DNA of 64,000 nucleotides from Salminus brasiliensis (Eukaryota > Chordata > Actinopteri > Characiformes > Bryconidae). Positions within the stretch are counted from its first letter, which is position 1, and every line of letters begins with the position of its first letter. Positions 12,201-23,034 of this stretch are shown here, piece by piece. Made by a program: the position numbers and the translations under genes. The stretch spans positions 12,793,433 through 12,857,432 of the forward strand of contig NC_132894.1 of NCBI RefSeq assembly GCF_030463535.1, read 5' to 3'. The notes beneath the pieces are model-generated. The model saw nothing but the letters and a program-made list of their open reading frames with translations. It ran no database searches and was not told the origin of the DNA.

Positions 12201-15200
12201 ACCTGGAACATTATTTTCGTAATGCTACAGGCTAACCTTCCTCAAACATTCAACGTTCCTTTAACATTCTCTGCTAGCCTGAAAGTAGCATTTAGCAGTT
12301 AATCAAAGTTTTGGACACACTTTGTCCATTGTTTTGACTCACTGCACTGACTCTTGTTGGGGGACACTGTACATTTCCTTGCTATATCCCTTCACAACTA
12401 CTGTGAAGTTGTAGTGCTTGAGAACACATGAATGCGTCTAGTAAGCTCACAGGTAGATCTGTTGACACCACTTGAGCTGCTGCGGGAGTGTGTGTCTGGA
12501 TTGAATCCATGTGAGTCGGAGTAGTGTTGGCACTGGAAGACTCATTTTTTGATTGGACACTGTCTGCAAACCAAACTTTTTTCTGCTCCTTTCGAAGAGT
12601 TCCTGTGGAAGCGGAAGACACACAAAGACAAAAGGAGAAGACTGCTTACAGATAATAGGACTAGATACTCTAGAGAATAAACTGCTATCTGTATCTGTAT
12701 GATGATGAAAGTAGTGGTATGCCTTCAAATACCCACTGTTAATGAGAGTTGAGTGACAGGTGACACAGACACGCCCCTCTTTTCCACCCAGGTGAGTTAA
12801 CCTGAATCTCAAGTCACAGCACACCACACAGAACACCTGCAGATCACACAGACCATACACAGACACACACACACAAAAAAACACACACACAGGCACAAGT
12901 GTAACAGACACTACTGCAACACAGACCTCCAAGGCCCTTATTAGACATACTGTGAAAATCTCAGAGACCACCCTTCATTTATTTGATTTCCAGAAAAATG
13001 GCTTAGTACAGTGACTCATTTTTCAGCATTAGGACAGGGGAGATCCTTCGCAGGGAGATTTTTTTATACCTCCAAAGTTCAGTTTTAGAAGTTGGAGCCT
13101 TTTCTGCTGCTCACCATTTGAATAATCCCAAATACAATCAGTAATGTTGAGGTCTGGACTCTGAGGTCTGGGGTAGTAAGTCCATTTGACCTCATTCACC
13201 AGCTGTTTGGTAACATTTCCTCTTAAAATGAAGTTTTTTAGAAAGACTCTGACATTCACCAATGTTTTCTTATTTGGGATTTTTATATTGTCCAATTTAC
13301 AAGGACAATGGGATCTTGAGCTGTTTTCACACTAAATGTGGAAAACTCAACATGCTTTCAAACACACTAATTTTTGTAGGATGCGCAACACAGATGTAGC
13401 GGAGCTCACGTCATAGAGGAAAGGCTAGTTAATAGTTATCTGTTTAGGAACACGAGCCGTACCAACTTTATAAAAACCTATCATGAAGATTTTGCATGGA
13501 AGCAGGTGTTAGCCCAAGCTGGCCTTCCCGGGTTGTAGCGTTTCAACCAGCATTGAAACTAACTAAGAAGAAAGAGCCTCAATAAATGTGTATAAGCTAA
13601 CATGCTGTCTCACTCTAAATAGCCAGTGCACATTTGTAGCTCTTCTCACTCTTGCTCCCAAACGGCAAGCACAGCACATACTGCAAGTAGTGTGGACAGC
13701 ACCTTGCCTGATTGCATGCTGCGTTCAGTGTGAAAACAGCTTTAAGAAGATATTGGTGAATGAGGTCCATTGCAGTGTCCTTTTGTCTGTAAGAGTTTCT
13801 TGATCATCACGTCCTTTCAGGCCTACAGCGTTTAGTCATCTTCTCAAAGTGGAAGGCTGGACTAAAACACCTGTAGATGTTTTCAGATCTGAAGCGAGAG
13901 TAAAGCTTGATTTTCTCCTCTTTTAAAGATGAAAGCATTAAGCGTTGTTTATGAAATGTGGACAGCTTTGGTGGTCTACCAGGTCTGAACACTTTAATGT
14001 TTTTTTTATTGTATTCATCTTTTACTTTTCTCTACTAATTTAAGTTGCTTGTCTTGTATTTAATGAATCACCTGTAGTAAATAGCTATTTTCAATGGAAA
14101 TGAAATAAAGCAAGGGTGGTCTTTATTGTTTTGTACAATAAAGCATGAGCAGCAAACCAGTGGTTCTTATAGTGAGTCCTGAAGTACAAGAGCATCACAA
14201 ATTTTGGTAGGAAGGACTTGTCAATAAGCTGATGAGTTGGATCTGGTGCTTCAGGACAAAGACTGGACACCATTTGCAATAAAGCACAACTGCCGCTAGT
14301 GCTGAGCAAAATTGCATCTACACAGCCTATTACAAAAACCTATAGCAACTTACTATATGAACTAAACTTGAATTTAGCTACTTTACTTTAAGCTGCACCC
14401 ACTGCTGACACAGAATCCCAGCACTGGCCTGGGGAGCAGTGGAATTGTGTTCTCTGGGGTTAGGCAGCTCCATCCAACACCTTTCGGAATTAGTTGGACT
14501 GATTTTTTGAGATCCAGAACTGGTTAAAAATCTAATTTCTTTAGTGATACTGATTTGACTGCAAACAGTACTTTGTGACCCGTTATGCATGTTGTTATAC
14601 ATTTGGAAACTATCATGTTATCGAATGTTATCACAACTGCCCAGCACTAACTGCTGCTCTGTAATACAACCCCCCCCCCCCCCGCCAGATTTTAATTAAC
14701 TTGTTATTAGTCACACCAAATTAACTGCATTTCATAACAGGATTTCCGTCCCGTACCTTCCCGCAGGCTCTGCAATGGTGCCGCCTCCTTGTGAAGGAGA
14801 ATCTGGAGCCACATTTCATACAAGCAGGAGCCTGCGAATCAGGGACCCACTGAGGGGCCGTGGAGCCCAGGGAGCTGCAGCGCTGCACAGGGAGGGCACC
14901 AAGAGACCCCCTCCTCACATGGGACGCTCCGCTCTCGGGGCCGGTCACATTCACGCTTCCTCTGCGGCCTAAGGGTGACTCACACTTGTGGGCAGAGGAC
15001 GGTGCGTCCGTCTCTGGCTGGCCCGGGTCACCCTGGGTCTGAGCATCCTCTGGGGTGGATGGCGCACTTCCCAGCACAACCTCAAGCTGCTCCTGCTCGC
15101 TGTCGGCCAGCTCCTTCTCCTCTATGACAGAGTCCTCCTTCAGTCCGGGCATGAGCCAGCCCTCATCCAGCAGTGCCTCCCTGGAGTCCTTCAGTGTGGA

Positions 15201-15257
15201 GTAACCGAAGCGTCTCTCCCCCCACACAGAAAGAGTGGCAGTTACTGCCTGCCTCAT
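3275..15257 (-). CDS. zfyve9: zfyve9, SARA-type FYVE-domain endosomal protein (partial, 3' end off window)
   Basis: SARA-family proteins bind PI3P on early endosomes through a FYVE finger; human SARA presents Smad2/3 to TGF-beta receptors. Minus-strand coding exons: 14757-15257, 12737-12836, 12451-12602, 11073-11196, 9136-9258, 7622-7777, 7287-7511 (or 7514), 6652-6734, 6471-6575, 5531-5681, 3275-3355. All junctions keep phase. The first two exons form the FYVE finger (WVPD, RRRHHCRACGK, eight Cys, RVC). Later exons match the SARA C-terminal domain: FVLNANLLAMVKIV, CWCVMSKGMHAVGQ, RLMLRLGAEYR, ACFNERADSHLICVQ. The start at 15257 is chosen because an in-frame TGA lies 45 bases upstream. Compared with human ZFYVE9 the long N-terminal region and the Smad-binding segment after FYVE are missing. 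The match to ZFYVE9 is closer than to ZFYVE16, and the btf3l4 neighbour agrees. The last donor seen (GTTTCC) is weak. Confidence 0.9.
3850..4010. repeat. short interspersed repeat fragment in zfyve9 intron
   Basis: This begins with a GGGGTGGGGAAGTCAGGGCC-type edge and ends with a tract about an ATTCCTCTAGGACTGCAG core, similar in style to the element at 36860-37030 (CTGGTCCTGGAGGGCC). Both resemble the common fish non-autonomous elements with such edges. Only weak evidence supports exact limits. Confidence 0.35.
4100..4725 (-). mobile_element. decayed Tc1-like transposon (subfamily 2) in zfyve9 intron
   Basis: On the minus strand around 4411-4617 the translation contains LRPGQLAIIDGTMNSVLYQ, the conserved central block of a fish Tc1 transposase subfamily (usually GPG-L-IDGTMNS). 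The flanks carry matching but frameshifted sequence. No complete catalytic core is open. It belongs to a different subfamily from the copies at 80-870 and 39290-40884. Confidence 0.75.
4880..5352 (+). mobile_element. MITE family A, near full-length copy
   Basis: This is the best copy of a roughly 470-bp non-autonomous element. Its left edge (CAAATGTTTGTGGACACC) and right edge (GGTGTCCCAATACTTTTGTC) form imperfect terminal inverted repeats about 30 bases long, of the type seen on Tc1/mariner-derived MITEs. The body carries a GACACAnnnnTGCACAG, CAGCTTGTCTAGT and GGTATTAAGTCCCCCAG series. The same series recurs at 10520-10935, 14365-14500, 25930-26160, 38190-38545, 42565-42690 and 45035-45370. 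It encodes no protein. Confidence 0.7.
10520..10935 (-). mobile_element. MITE family A, reverse copy in zfyve9 intron
   Basis: This is the reverse-complement form of the element at 4880-5352. It starts with a diverged GTATCGGGACATC edge and runs through TTTATACCCCTCTAGCCC and CTACAGGGACTAGATAAGC. It ends in a CATTCATTAATAG-TCCACAAACAT edge. The apparent 92-codon reading frame across it is a by-product of the repeat. Confidence 0.65.
11577..11790 (+). repeat. degenerate GTTGCTA-type minisatellite
   Basis: About 210 bases consist of diverged units around GGTTGCTATGGTGTTGCTA, for example GTTGCTATGATAGG, GTTGCAATGGTGTTGCTAAGG, GTTCCTAGGGTAGTTG and GTTGCTACAATG. The units vary in length and sequence, so this is an old tandem array. 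It lies in the intron between zfyve9 exons 11073-11196 and 12451-12602. Confidence 0.6.
12848..12895 (-). repeat. CA/TG-rich tract upstream of the second FYVE exon
   Basis: On the plus strand this is an interrupted (CA)n tract with a short A run. On the transcribed minus strand it is therefore UG-rich, and it ends about 10-15 bases before the acceptor at 12837. The acceptor itself reads GATCTGCAG. Confidence 0.8.
13231..13768. mobile_element. MITE family B copy carrying an internal insertion
   Basis: The left part shares CACCAATGTTTTCTTATTTG and ATTTACAAGGACA with 43755-43830. The right part shares GAAGATATTGGTGAATGAGG with 43950-43972. The two edges are inverted relative to each other (CATTCACCAATGTTTTC against GAAGATATTGGTGAATG). 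The copy at 43755 has about 120 bases between edges; this one has over 400 because of the insertion at 13319-13741. Confidence 0.55.
13319..13741. mobile_element. inserted element with 15-bp perfect terminal inverted repeats
   Basis: AGCTGTTTTCACACT at 13319-13333 and its exact reverse complement AGTGTGAAAACAGCT at 13727-13741 bound about 423 bases. The interior is more GC-rich than its surroundings and encodes nothing recognisable. The short ends suggest a hAT-type non-autonomous element, but I could not establish a clean 8-bp target duplication. Confidence 0.55.
14365..14500 (+). mobile_element. MITE family A fragment
   Basis: A truncated piece of the element at 4880-5352 retains GCTACTTTACTTTAAGCTGC, CCCACTGCTGACACAG and CAGCACTGGCCTGGGGAGC. 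Both ends are missing. A run of 14 C residues lies just beyond it at 14670-14683. Confidence 0.55.
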
Positions 15258-15299
15258 CCTCTCAGTGAAGTTGAGACGGGCTTGCTCAAGCTCGCCAAG

Positions 15300-16820
15300 T
15301 CACTCAGCGTGCTTTTCTCCGCATTACGTCACACTCTGCTTTGAGCATCACCCCCTAATCAAGGCAGTCTGGCATGGTCTGCAGGACAGTGGTGCCTGAT
15401 GGATCGCATAGCTGCCCTTCTCCCTGTGAAGATCAAGCCAGTGTGGATCAACAGAGCTGCTCATCATCACTATTCCTGCAACACTTCAATAAAGAGGGCT
15501 TTCCAAGCACACTGCTGCAGTTCAGTGCAGATTTACAGCTAGGCAAAGTATCAAGCAGTAGCTTTATGCCCATGCAGTTCACAATATGCTGACTTAGCCA
15601 TTGCGTTATTGGCTACCCTGCAGCTGGAAACCGTCATAACAAGACACTTCCCGAACACCAGATTGGAAACGTTTTACGTTTTCGTACGTTAACGAGAGGA
15701 TAGTTTACGTTTTCCCTTTAGGACATTTTAAGCATAATGAAAATTTAATGCTTAACCTACTAAAACAGTGACCTGGGATTAATGAATCTCTCTCATAAAG
15801 GCAATTACAGATCACAAACACTCGTTACTGGTACTGAAATGATGGAAAGGTTTTCGTTTTTTGTTTTTTTTTTGTTACCTCTCAATTAAACCCATTTACT
15901 TAAAGTAAAATATGTAACGTGGCGCACGAGCACACATTTCTATCATATTACATGCTGATGAGCATTCACTACGAAAAAAAAAACGATCGAAAAACGAGCC
16001 TATAATCTAATAACAAGGTAATCGTTTTTACGTTAAGTCTCTTTTCATGCGAAATAGCTAAACGTGGCTTAACGAGCCAAAACAGCGACCTAACAACACC
16101 TGCGTCACAGCATCGCGTGCTATTGTTACTAGCCCTGCAACACGCTCTGAATGAGGGGGGAAAACGCCGGTAGCCCCTCGGGCTAGTAGCCTATTCATCT
16201 CCGTCACCTCACTCAGCCCCCTTTACCGGTCTGTCAGCACTTTTACAACTGCCTAGCTCATCCATCCGTACGCCATTTGTTCACATTCAGGAGTCCACAC
16301 GCATGTACGCTCTCTGCGAAGTACCGCTACGAAAAGTTAGCGAGCCCACCACAGTAAAACGCAGCTGCTCTCTGCTCTCACCGGGTAGAGCCGCATCGCA
16401 GACGCACATTCTGCAGCCTGGGTCAGCGCCCAAACGTCTTCTCGTCATATAGCGCAAACACTTCGGCTATGGCACCCGGTCGCCCTCAGCCAGCGACTGC
16501 AGCAATGCGACAACTAGAGCAAGAGCTGGCCAGGCTGAGCCCACATTAACGTAAACTACTCATCACAGAGGAGGGGAAACAGACCGTTTGCCTTTCCTTT
16601 AACATGGCTATTCAGAGGACACCTACTATAGCCAGCTTAATGCATGATCGTGTTCGCCTATACTCACCTCTACACCTCAGTTGAGGAGCTGATTAGGAAC
16701 AGTGACTTCCATCACAACCATCCGATCATTCCGCTGATCTGCCTTCGCACGAATCTATGAGCTCACCGTGCGCTTATAAACTACCTGAAGGTTGCTCTGA
16801 ATGAAAGCGTCCTATGAGAA
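15300..16820 (-). promoter_or_regulatory. CpG-rich putative promoter and 5' region of zfyve9
   Basis: The stretch upstream of the first zfyve9 coding exon is clearly richer in G+C and CpG than its surroundings, especially 16060-16560. No long minus-strand frame is open here, so it cannot hold the large N-terminal exon of SARA. I infer it contains the promoter and probably non-coding first exon sequence. No TATA box was assigned. Confidence 0.5.
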
Positions 16821-17514
16821 AGGCAGTGACTCAGGCTCGCCCATTACTCACTGCCTTTCCTCAGGGAGGGTCTGAGCAGTGAAAACTCAGACAGAAATTC
16901 AAACGTGATGTGCCAGTGTGCTGCCTGCATGTCCCCCTCATGAATTCCCCTGATTAATAAGGAAAATCTGCATAATAATTACATGGTGCAGTGAGGAATA
17001 ATGGCCACGTGTAAAGTGGCATCTTTAGCAAAATAATGTATCATCTGATGTGCTATATCCTACATGTATCCCTCAGTCATATTTTTAAAACACATTGTTG
17101 GGCAAAACCTATTCAGAATGATCAGAATGTATAAGGTGGTGTATACATATCAAACCTTTCTGAACAGTCTGCTCTTATTGGCTTATGTAAGCATACATTT
17201 GGAAAAATCTGTGAAATTCTTCTTTTAATAATTCTTATAATTCTTAACACCTTTGTACACATTTGAGCGCAAAACTGTAGCTGAAGGTGCTGCATTGACA
17301 GTAAGTGAACATACCATGATGCTACTTCAGAGCTGTGCTTTAGTCTGCGCTCACATTAGTTTTGCAGTAGATGTAGATAAAACAGACAGGTTTTGACAGA
17401 AAGGTGGTAGGTGGCTGCTTGTGGTGGTAGAAGTAATCAGTGAATTAACAAGGTTAAGTCAGTCAGTGCCTCAACCCATAACACCTTGGCTTAATTTGTG
17501 AATGAGGAGTGAAT

Positions 17515-17695
17515 TAAGTGCCTTTATTGTAATAAAACAATATAAAAGGCTGAGATCAGAGCCCAGGGTCAGTCAGGGGCTTTGCTCAAGGGCCCAACAG
17601 TAGCAGCTTAGAGCATCAAGGTATCAAACTCACAACCCTGTGATTAAGAACCCAGTCCTTTAACATCTGAGCCACCAAAACCTCTCTTGACAAAA
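17515..17695 (-). repeat. tRNA-derived SINE-like repeat
   Basis: On the minus strand it starts with GGTGGCTCAGATGTTAAAGG, resembling a pol III A box, and continues to GGGTTGTGAGTTTGATACC, resembling a B box. It then passes into a GGGCCCTTGAGCAAAGCCCC body of a type common in fish genomes. It lies between btf3l4 and zfyve9. Confidence 0.5.
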
Positions 17696-17912
17696 GTGGG
17701 ATATGAAAGCATGGCCCCGAAATGACTTAATCCAGCACTGTGGACCCCACACTCTGCCACAAAACCTTGCATATTCATGTTAGTACAGCAGCTTTTGACA
17801 GGAAACTACAAATTTCTACTTATTTTCTGTAAAACCACAGCAAATTCACAGGGACCAAGACCAATCTGCAGCTACAAAGACCACATCACCATATAAAAAG
17901 GTTTATGATATT

Positions 17913-17918
17913 TATTGT
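17913..17918 (-). terminator. candidate btf3l4 poly(A) signal
   Basis: An AATAAA on the minus strand lies about 290 bases past the btf3l4 stop codon. It is the first clear hexamer in a plausible 3' UTR position. Confidence 0.4.
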
Positions 17919-18209
17919 TTCATTGACAAAAATAATAATTAAGACTAGTTATTTCATAACCACACCAATCATGATCAAGATTGACAATGTGGTATTCATC
18001 CTGAACCATTAGTCATAGCACATAACCGTCTTCCCATTTAAGTGCAAGAACCAGGCTGATGAAGATTATCTGGGCAGACTGCCAATTTAAAATACAAAAG
18101 TCTTTGCACTGCTGGATAGTGTTGAAATGATATGTCTGTCATCTAATTTAAAAATACTGCAACAGGGTCTCTCCTGAACTGCAGTCCCAATTAAAGATGG
18201 CGTGCATGA

Positions 18210-19848
18210 TCAGTTTGCCTCGTTCTTCGATGCTTCGTCGAAGTTCTCTACCAGATCTGGGGAAAGCAGAGCAAAAACAAGGCGTCAAACCAGATGACTT
18301 GTCTTAAATTGTTTCTGCACACTCACAAAATAGAAACGTCAGTTTTCATACCTGGGACATCATCGTCCTCCTCATCGATATCTTCTGCTTTGGGGGCTTT
18401 GTTGTCAAGAACTTTGAATAAGAAAAGGCAAAGATTACTCAGTAACCGCAGTGCACTCAAAATACTTCCATATCCTTCCATAATTGGGGGGTTTAGGCAT
18501 CAAATTTCAAAAATAAGGCCAGAATTTCAAAAATAGCTACTACAAGGAATTAATTTGTGGATGGTGTGAAAGTTGGTTTCAGTAAATCAGAAATTATATT
18601 TAAAAAAAAAATAGTGGACACCAATTTTCATATAACTGATGACCCAATGGGGTGTGCAGTGGGAAACAGTGTAGTGTTATAACTACCTTAAATCCGCAGC
18701 CCTCAAATGGGCAACTCCTCACTACACCTGGCCCCTTTGAACTAGCAGGGCAACAGCACAGTCATAAATAGCTGACAGGGCTGTCAAACTGCTATACCTA
18801 GAGCCAGTAAAGGCTTGTACTGTATAACTGCGTCATGTCACCCGAAATTTGTGCATGAGAGTATGGATTTTATTGGAAACCCTGAATCAGTAACATTTTT
18901 TTTATTGTCTTTTAATTCACTCAACGAGTAAAAATGCTATAATAGAAACTCTGCTCAAGGCTGCACCATGAATCGTTTCTTGATCGTTATTGTGGTTACT
19001 GGCCTCTGCAATGCTGATGTCCAATCACTGTAAAATTTACACAAGTAATTTGTGGTGGTAAAAATGGAGGCCAAAAATGAGTGTTATGTATTTAATGAGA
19101 GTTAATATATCGCAAAGCATTTATAACTATAATATGATATAGAACTGCATTTTATCAATTTTGTCCACGTGTGGCAGCCCTGTCCTGTACCCACCTTGTC
19201 TGGGGAACTGCTCCGCGATTTTGCGCAGACTTGTAAGACTGTCTGCGCCAAGTTGACTGAGAATGCCAGGTAGCATCTCTGTCAACTGCTTGGTCTCTGC
19301 GTGGCCTGTGATGGCAAACGTGTTGGCAGACAGAGACGCCTGCACTTTGGGATTATTGAAATGGATCACTGTCCCATCATCCTTTATCATGTTCACCTGC
19401 AGGATGGACAATCACAGACATGGCATTTCCGAACAGGACAAACAGCAGTATATTTATTAGTTAGTATAAAAATTATAGTTATTAAGAGTTTTTAAAAAAT
19501 TAAATAAAAACAATAAACCAGGCAGTCGAAGCACTAAAGCTCTACCTCCTCAATGCCAGCGATGTTATTCACAGCAAGTTTCTTTAATGAACTCTGAAGT
19601 TTTTTGTCGTCAGCTGTTGCTGTTCTGTGGACGACCTTCTTCTTCCTACGTGCTGTGCCCTGAGAAGAAAAGACAGAAACCGTAGAGATGCCATTTGTGG
19701 TGGTGGGTGTATCAGTGAATTAGTGGAATGTTAACGTGGCGCCACAAGGCCCAAACGAACATAAGTAGTTGTATGTGACAGATGCACGTGTTACCTTGCC
19801 CCCTATTCGGACTTGGGCTTGAAGTTTAGCAAGTTTCTCCTGATTCAT
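18210..19848 (-). CDS. btf3l4: btf3l4, basic transcription factor 3-like 4 (beta-NAC family)
   Basis: BTF3-family proteins form the beta subunit of the nascent polypeptide-associated complex, which binds emerging chains at the ribosome exit. Minus-strand coding exons are 19795-19848, 19546-19659, 19195-19396, 18352-18411 and 18210-18256. They join in phase to exactly 158 residues, the length of human BTF3L4. The start [18 protein letters not shown] and the basic RRKKKVVHR stretch (ribosome-contact region) precede the NAC domain at about 33-98 ([20 protein letters not shown]). An acidic tail [19 protein letters not shown] closes the protein. The first coding exon has an upstream acceptor (TTTTGCAG, exon start 19856), so a non-coding first exon lies upstream. 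BTF3L4 rather than BTF3 is chosen from the tail and the zfyve9 neighbour. Confidence 0.97.
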
Positions 19849-20479
19849 ACTGTCTTCTGCAAAAGTAAACAATATTTCGTGGTAAACAAAAAAGACTAAA
19901 CATCATACTATAAGCTGCAAATTCATACAACTGTTTATAACAATACAATTATAAGAAGTCCTTAGGGATCAGCATGTCTAACAAGATAAAATTAAGAGCC
20001 AGTCCAGGGGCCGGTTTCACAAGCTTAATGTTATTTTGTATATTGGTGACTGGAGCAATCTCTTCTTGGTTGTTTTCTTAACACACGTAACTTAGAACAT
20101 AACCTTGGGGCATTTTACACTTCACCATAAACACAAAACATTTTTATTTTTCCATTATTCAGGTAAATCTGTGGAGGACAAAATAAAGGGAAAACTGAAT
20201 CAAAACAAGCATTCATGAAAAAACGAAATGCAATAAACTATATGAAAATGAATGTGGAGGGAAAAAATCCATATTTTGAAAACATAAGAACTGTTGTGAC
20301 TGATCAGAAAGTCATTATTGTCCTTATGTAGACATGAAAAGGACTTTAAAAACAATTTTCTATTAATCTGGTTAAATTAGACATTAATACTAGCCCACTA
20401 TTTAAACAGATCGTGTTAAAAGGATGGCCTACTGAACTTCTACAGTTAAGACAAGTGTGAGGCGAACATAAGGTTAAGA

Positions 20480-20520
20480 AAAAACGTAACATTTATTTAT
20501 TTATTTATTTATTTATTTAG
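20480..20520 (+). repeat. (TTTA)n microsatellite
   Basis: About nine perfect ATTT units lie in the btf3l4 first intron. Confidence 0.85.
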
Positions 20521-20599
20521 TGTTTAGAAACGTTAAGTAAATTACGGATTTTTTTGTATAAAGTTAAGAAAAGGAAATCACTTTCTTTTTTAGCACAAT

Positions 20600-21540
20600 T
20601 TTGGGATCCCGAGCCACAGGGCTTCTGTTTCTATTCGTAAGTATTTTAAGCGATGTTTTAACATTAGCTAGCTAAACATTTTATTAGGCTTTAAAGACAA
20701 CAAGGCGATGGACTAAACAGCAGCAGTAGCTAGATACCATTAAACTACCGCAAGCAAGCTCTTATCGTCCAGTGTCAGTCAGCGACACGGGAAACGGGTC
20801 AAGTGTCAAACGGTTTTAAGACAAACTGACCGCGACACACGAATAACGACCAAAGTCGACAAAATCCTAAATTCTGTAGAGCTAGTGTTTCACCGCAGCC
20901 AGCGCGATAATGGAGAAGCACGGTGACCGTTTTAGCGAGCTAACCAGCTACAGACGGACGAAGGGAAGATGCCAGTGAGAGACATTTCGGAGCTTAGCTG
21001 GCTTGCTAGCTCGCAGGCTCACGCGACTGTGTTTTCCTTGGCTGGGTAACGCTTTATTAAAACTGTTACATTATCAGACCGCTAGATGGCTAACAAAACT
21101 GATAAAAAAAAGAAAAAAAAAAAGACGACAGGCCATACCACCTCGTCGTTTATAAAGGCGATCCCCGGCGTATTTGAGAAGCGAGCAGGCTAGACAGACG
21201 ACTGAGGACAGGCGGTGATGACTGAGCTGAGCTGGGCTGGGCTGGGAGCCGTTCACTTCTCCTGCTAGGTTAGCTCATTACCGCTACATCCAGGGAGATG
21301 AAAACAGCCCGCAGTGTCACACAACACACAATACAACCAACACCTACCCAACAGAGACACACGGCAAACAGAGAGGGAAGGCGTACAGAAACATAACGCG
21401 GCTGCTACTTTTCTGACAAATGCTGCTAAATGACTAAACCGATCATAGGTTAAATAATGATCACAAACCTGTTCCCCACAGCTGGTCAGAAAAGCATGCG
21501 GCGCAGGAAGAAGGAGGAAATGAGGACACCGATTACGTCA
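20600..21540 (-). promoter_or_regulatory. CpG-rich putative promoter and first exon region of btf3l4
   Basis: CpG density rises from about 20760 and stays high to about 21540, including several CGCG and ACGCGAC clusters. The region sits about 900-1700 bases upstream of the first coding exon on the minus strand. I infer the transcription start and the non-coding first exon are here. No individual factor site was assigned. Confidence 0.45.
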
Positions 21541-22077
21541 CATTTATTTTATTTGCCTGCACATGCGGTGGGTTTATAGTGCTGCCTCTGCTGGTCCGGA
21601 CGGGGTGGACACCAACACGATCTTTTATTCAGCAACACTTACAACATTTTCACTAACACAAAAACACAGAAGGACTCTATAGTCGCTGTCACACGTAAAA
21701 TATTGTTTCTCCACAACAGCAACTTTACAGGTTACGGGGAACCTTATTTTCAAAAAGATTTTGAAAAAGTTTTTATTCCAAGTCATTTGGGAGCGTTTTT
21801 ATTGTTCCATTCATCATAAAATGCATAAAGATTTTTTTATGTCAAAAAGTAAAAAATGGAGATAGGTGTTTATGGGACAGAAACAATATGCTTTAGTATC
21901 TATAAACACCCACAGGAACACAAGAAAATATGTTTTACATTTGAATCCACAATATACAATGCAGTATGCAACATATTATTAATTTTAGGAATACAATAAT
22001 AAAGACATGCAAATATCTAAAATCATATCTTACAGATCATTTTATGTTTTGCAAAAAAAAAACAAACAAAAGAAAAC

Positions 22078-22105
<28 letters not shown>
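22078..22105 (+). repeat. (CA)n microsatellite
   Basis: Fourteen CA units lie in the interval between btf3l4 and ptgfr. Confidence 0.9.
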
Positions 22106-22110
<5 letters not shown>

Positions 22111-22654
22111 TGGCCATGGTTAGTGGTAGAGGTCTAACCTGCAGAACCGTGGCAAAGTGTTTGTGTGGGAGTGGGAGGGAGTTAAACACTTCTAAAACCA
22201 CGTAACTATGTTAATGAAGATTAATACATTAACATTTACTTATTTATATACACCAATTAATAGCATATATGACCAAATAATCTTTCATTTTAACTTCTGT
22301 CTTACAAGTAGAATAATAAATAAATAAAATATAAAATAAAAAGCAACTTTTGTATAACTTAATGTCAGTCAAGTAAAATAAATCATAATAAATAATACAT
22401 GAATTAGTACATAAAAATCCATTCACTAGGCACTCTTCAGTCATCCTCATGTTTCCTACTATAATTGTGCATGCGACCTTGGTGTGATTATTCCTTTGGT
22501 ACTCAGTGTTTTGTGGACCTTATATTTATTTCCTATTTTGTCCACTTGGTTCCAATGATATTGTTTCTATAACAGATAGGTGGCAAGTGAAAAGACAGGA
22601 CTTAAAGAGATTTTTAAGTTTTAAGTGGTCAAAATACAGAAATACAAAATAAAA

Positions 22655-22762
22655 GTACACAGCATGTAGAAGTAAACGCTACATTTTACACAATGCCGAA
22701 AATGGACATGTCTGAGGAAAAAAGAAGACGTATGGTCACCTTATGCAATTCAGCTTTTCCTA
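22655..22762 (+). repeat. interspersed repeat family C, copy 1
   Basis: This shares CAGCATGT-GAAGT, GCTACATTTTA and GACGTATGGTCACC with 24390-24482 in the same order and spacing. The pair flanks the last ptgfr exon. The family is not recognised. Confidence 0.5.
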
Positions 22763-23034
22763 GCAAGACTTTACTTTATTATACTTTATTTTTCAGTTCA
22801 TTTCATTGAAACAAAGATTTTTCAGTAGTTTGAATGTAAAAATTCAATTTTCAGAAGTGAAATGAATTTTAGAAATTGAGTTAGCTGTGCAGGTAGTATG
22901 TGTCTGTGTTGCACAGCTCCAGGGGTGAGGGGTTGTGGGCTTGATCTTCCATACAGTCACTGCAGTTCCTTTGTCTGTGTGTGTTTAGTCCAGGTAACAG
23001 AAACACACATGATAGGTGAAGTGCTTTAAAAGAC

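Larger units (their letters stand above)
13020..14000 (-). mobile_element. decayed Tc1-like transposon split by later insertions
   Basis: On the minus strand an N-terminal helix-turn-helix fragment (GRPPKLSTFHKQRL, near 13930-13985) is followed, about 700 bases later, by a C-terminal fragment (PRPQSPDLNITDCIWDY, near 13120-13180) carrying the PDLN-x-I-x-x-x-W block that includes the third catalytic position. The Glu expected after PIE is replaced by Asp/Cys context. The gap between them is occupied by the elements at 13231-13768. All frames are broken. Confidence 0.6.

Noticed and set aside
14988-15344. 118-codon plus-strand frame
   Set aside because: Antisense shadow of the first zfyve9 coding exon and its 5' flank.
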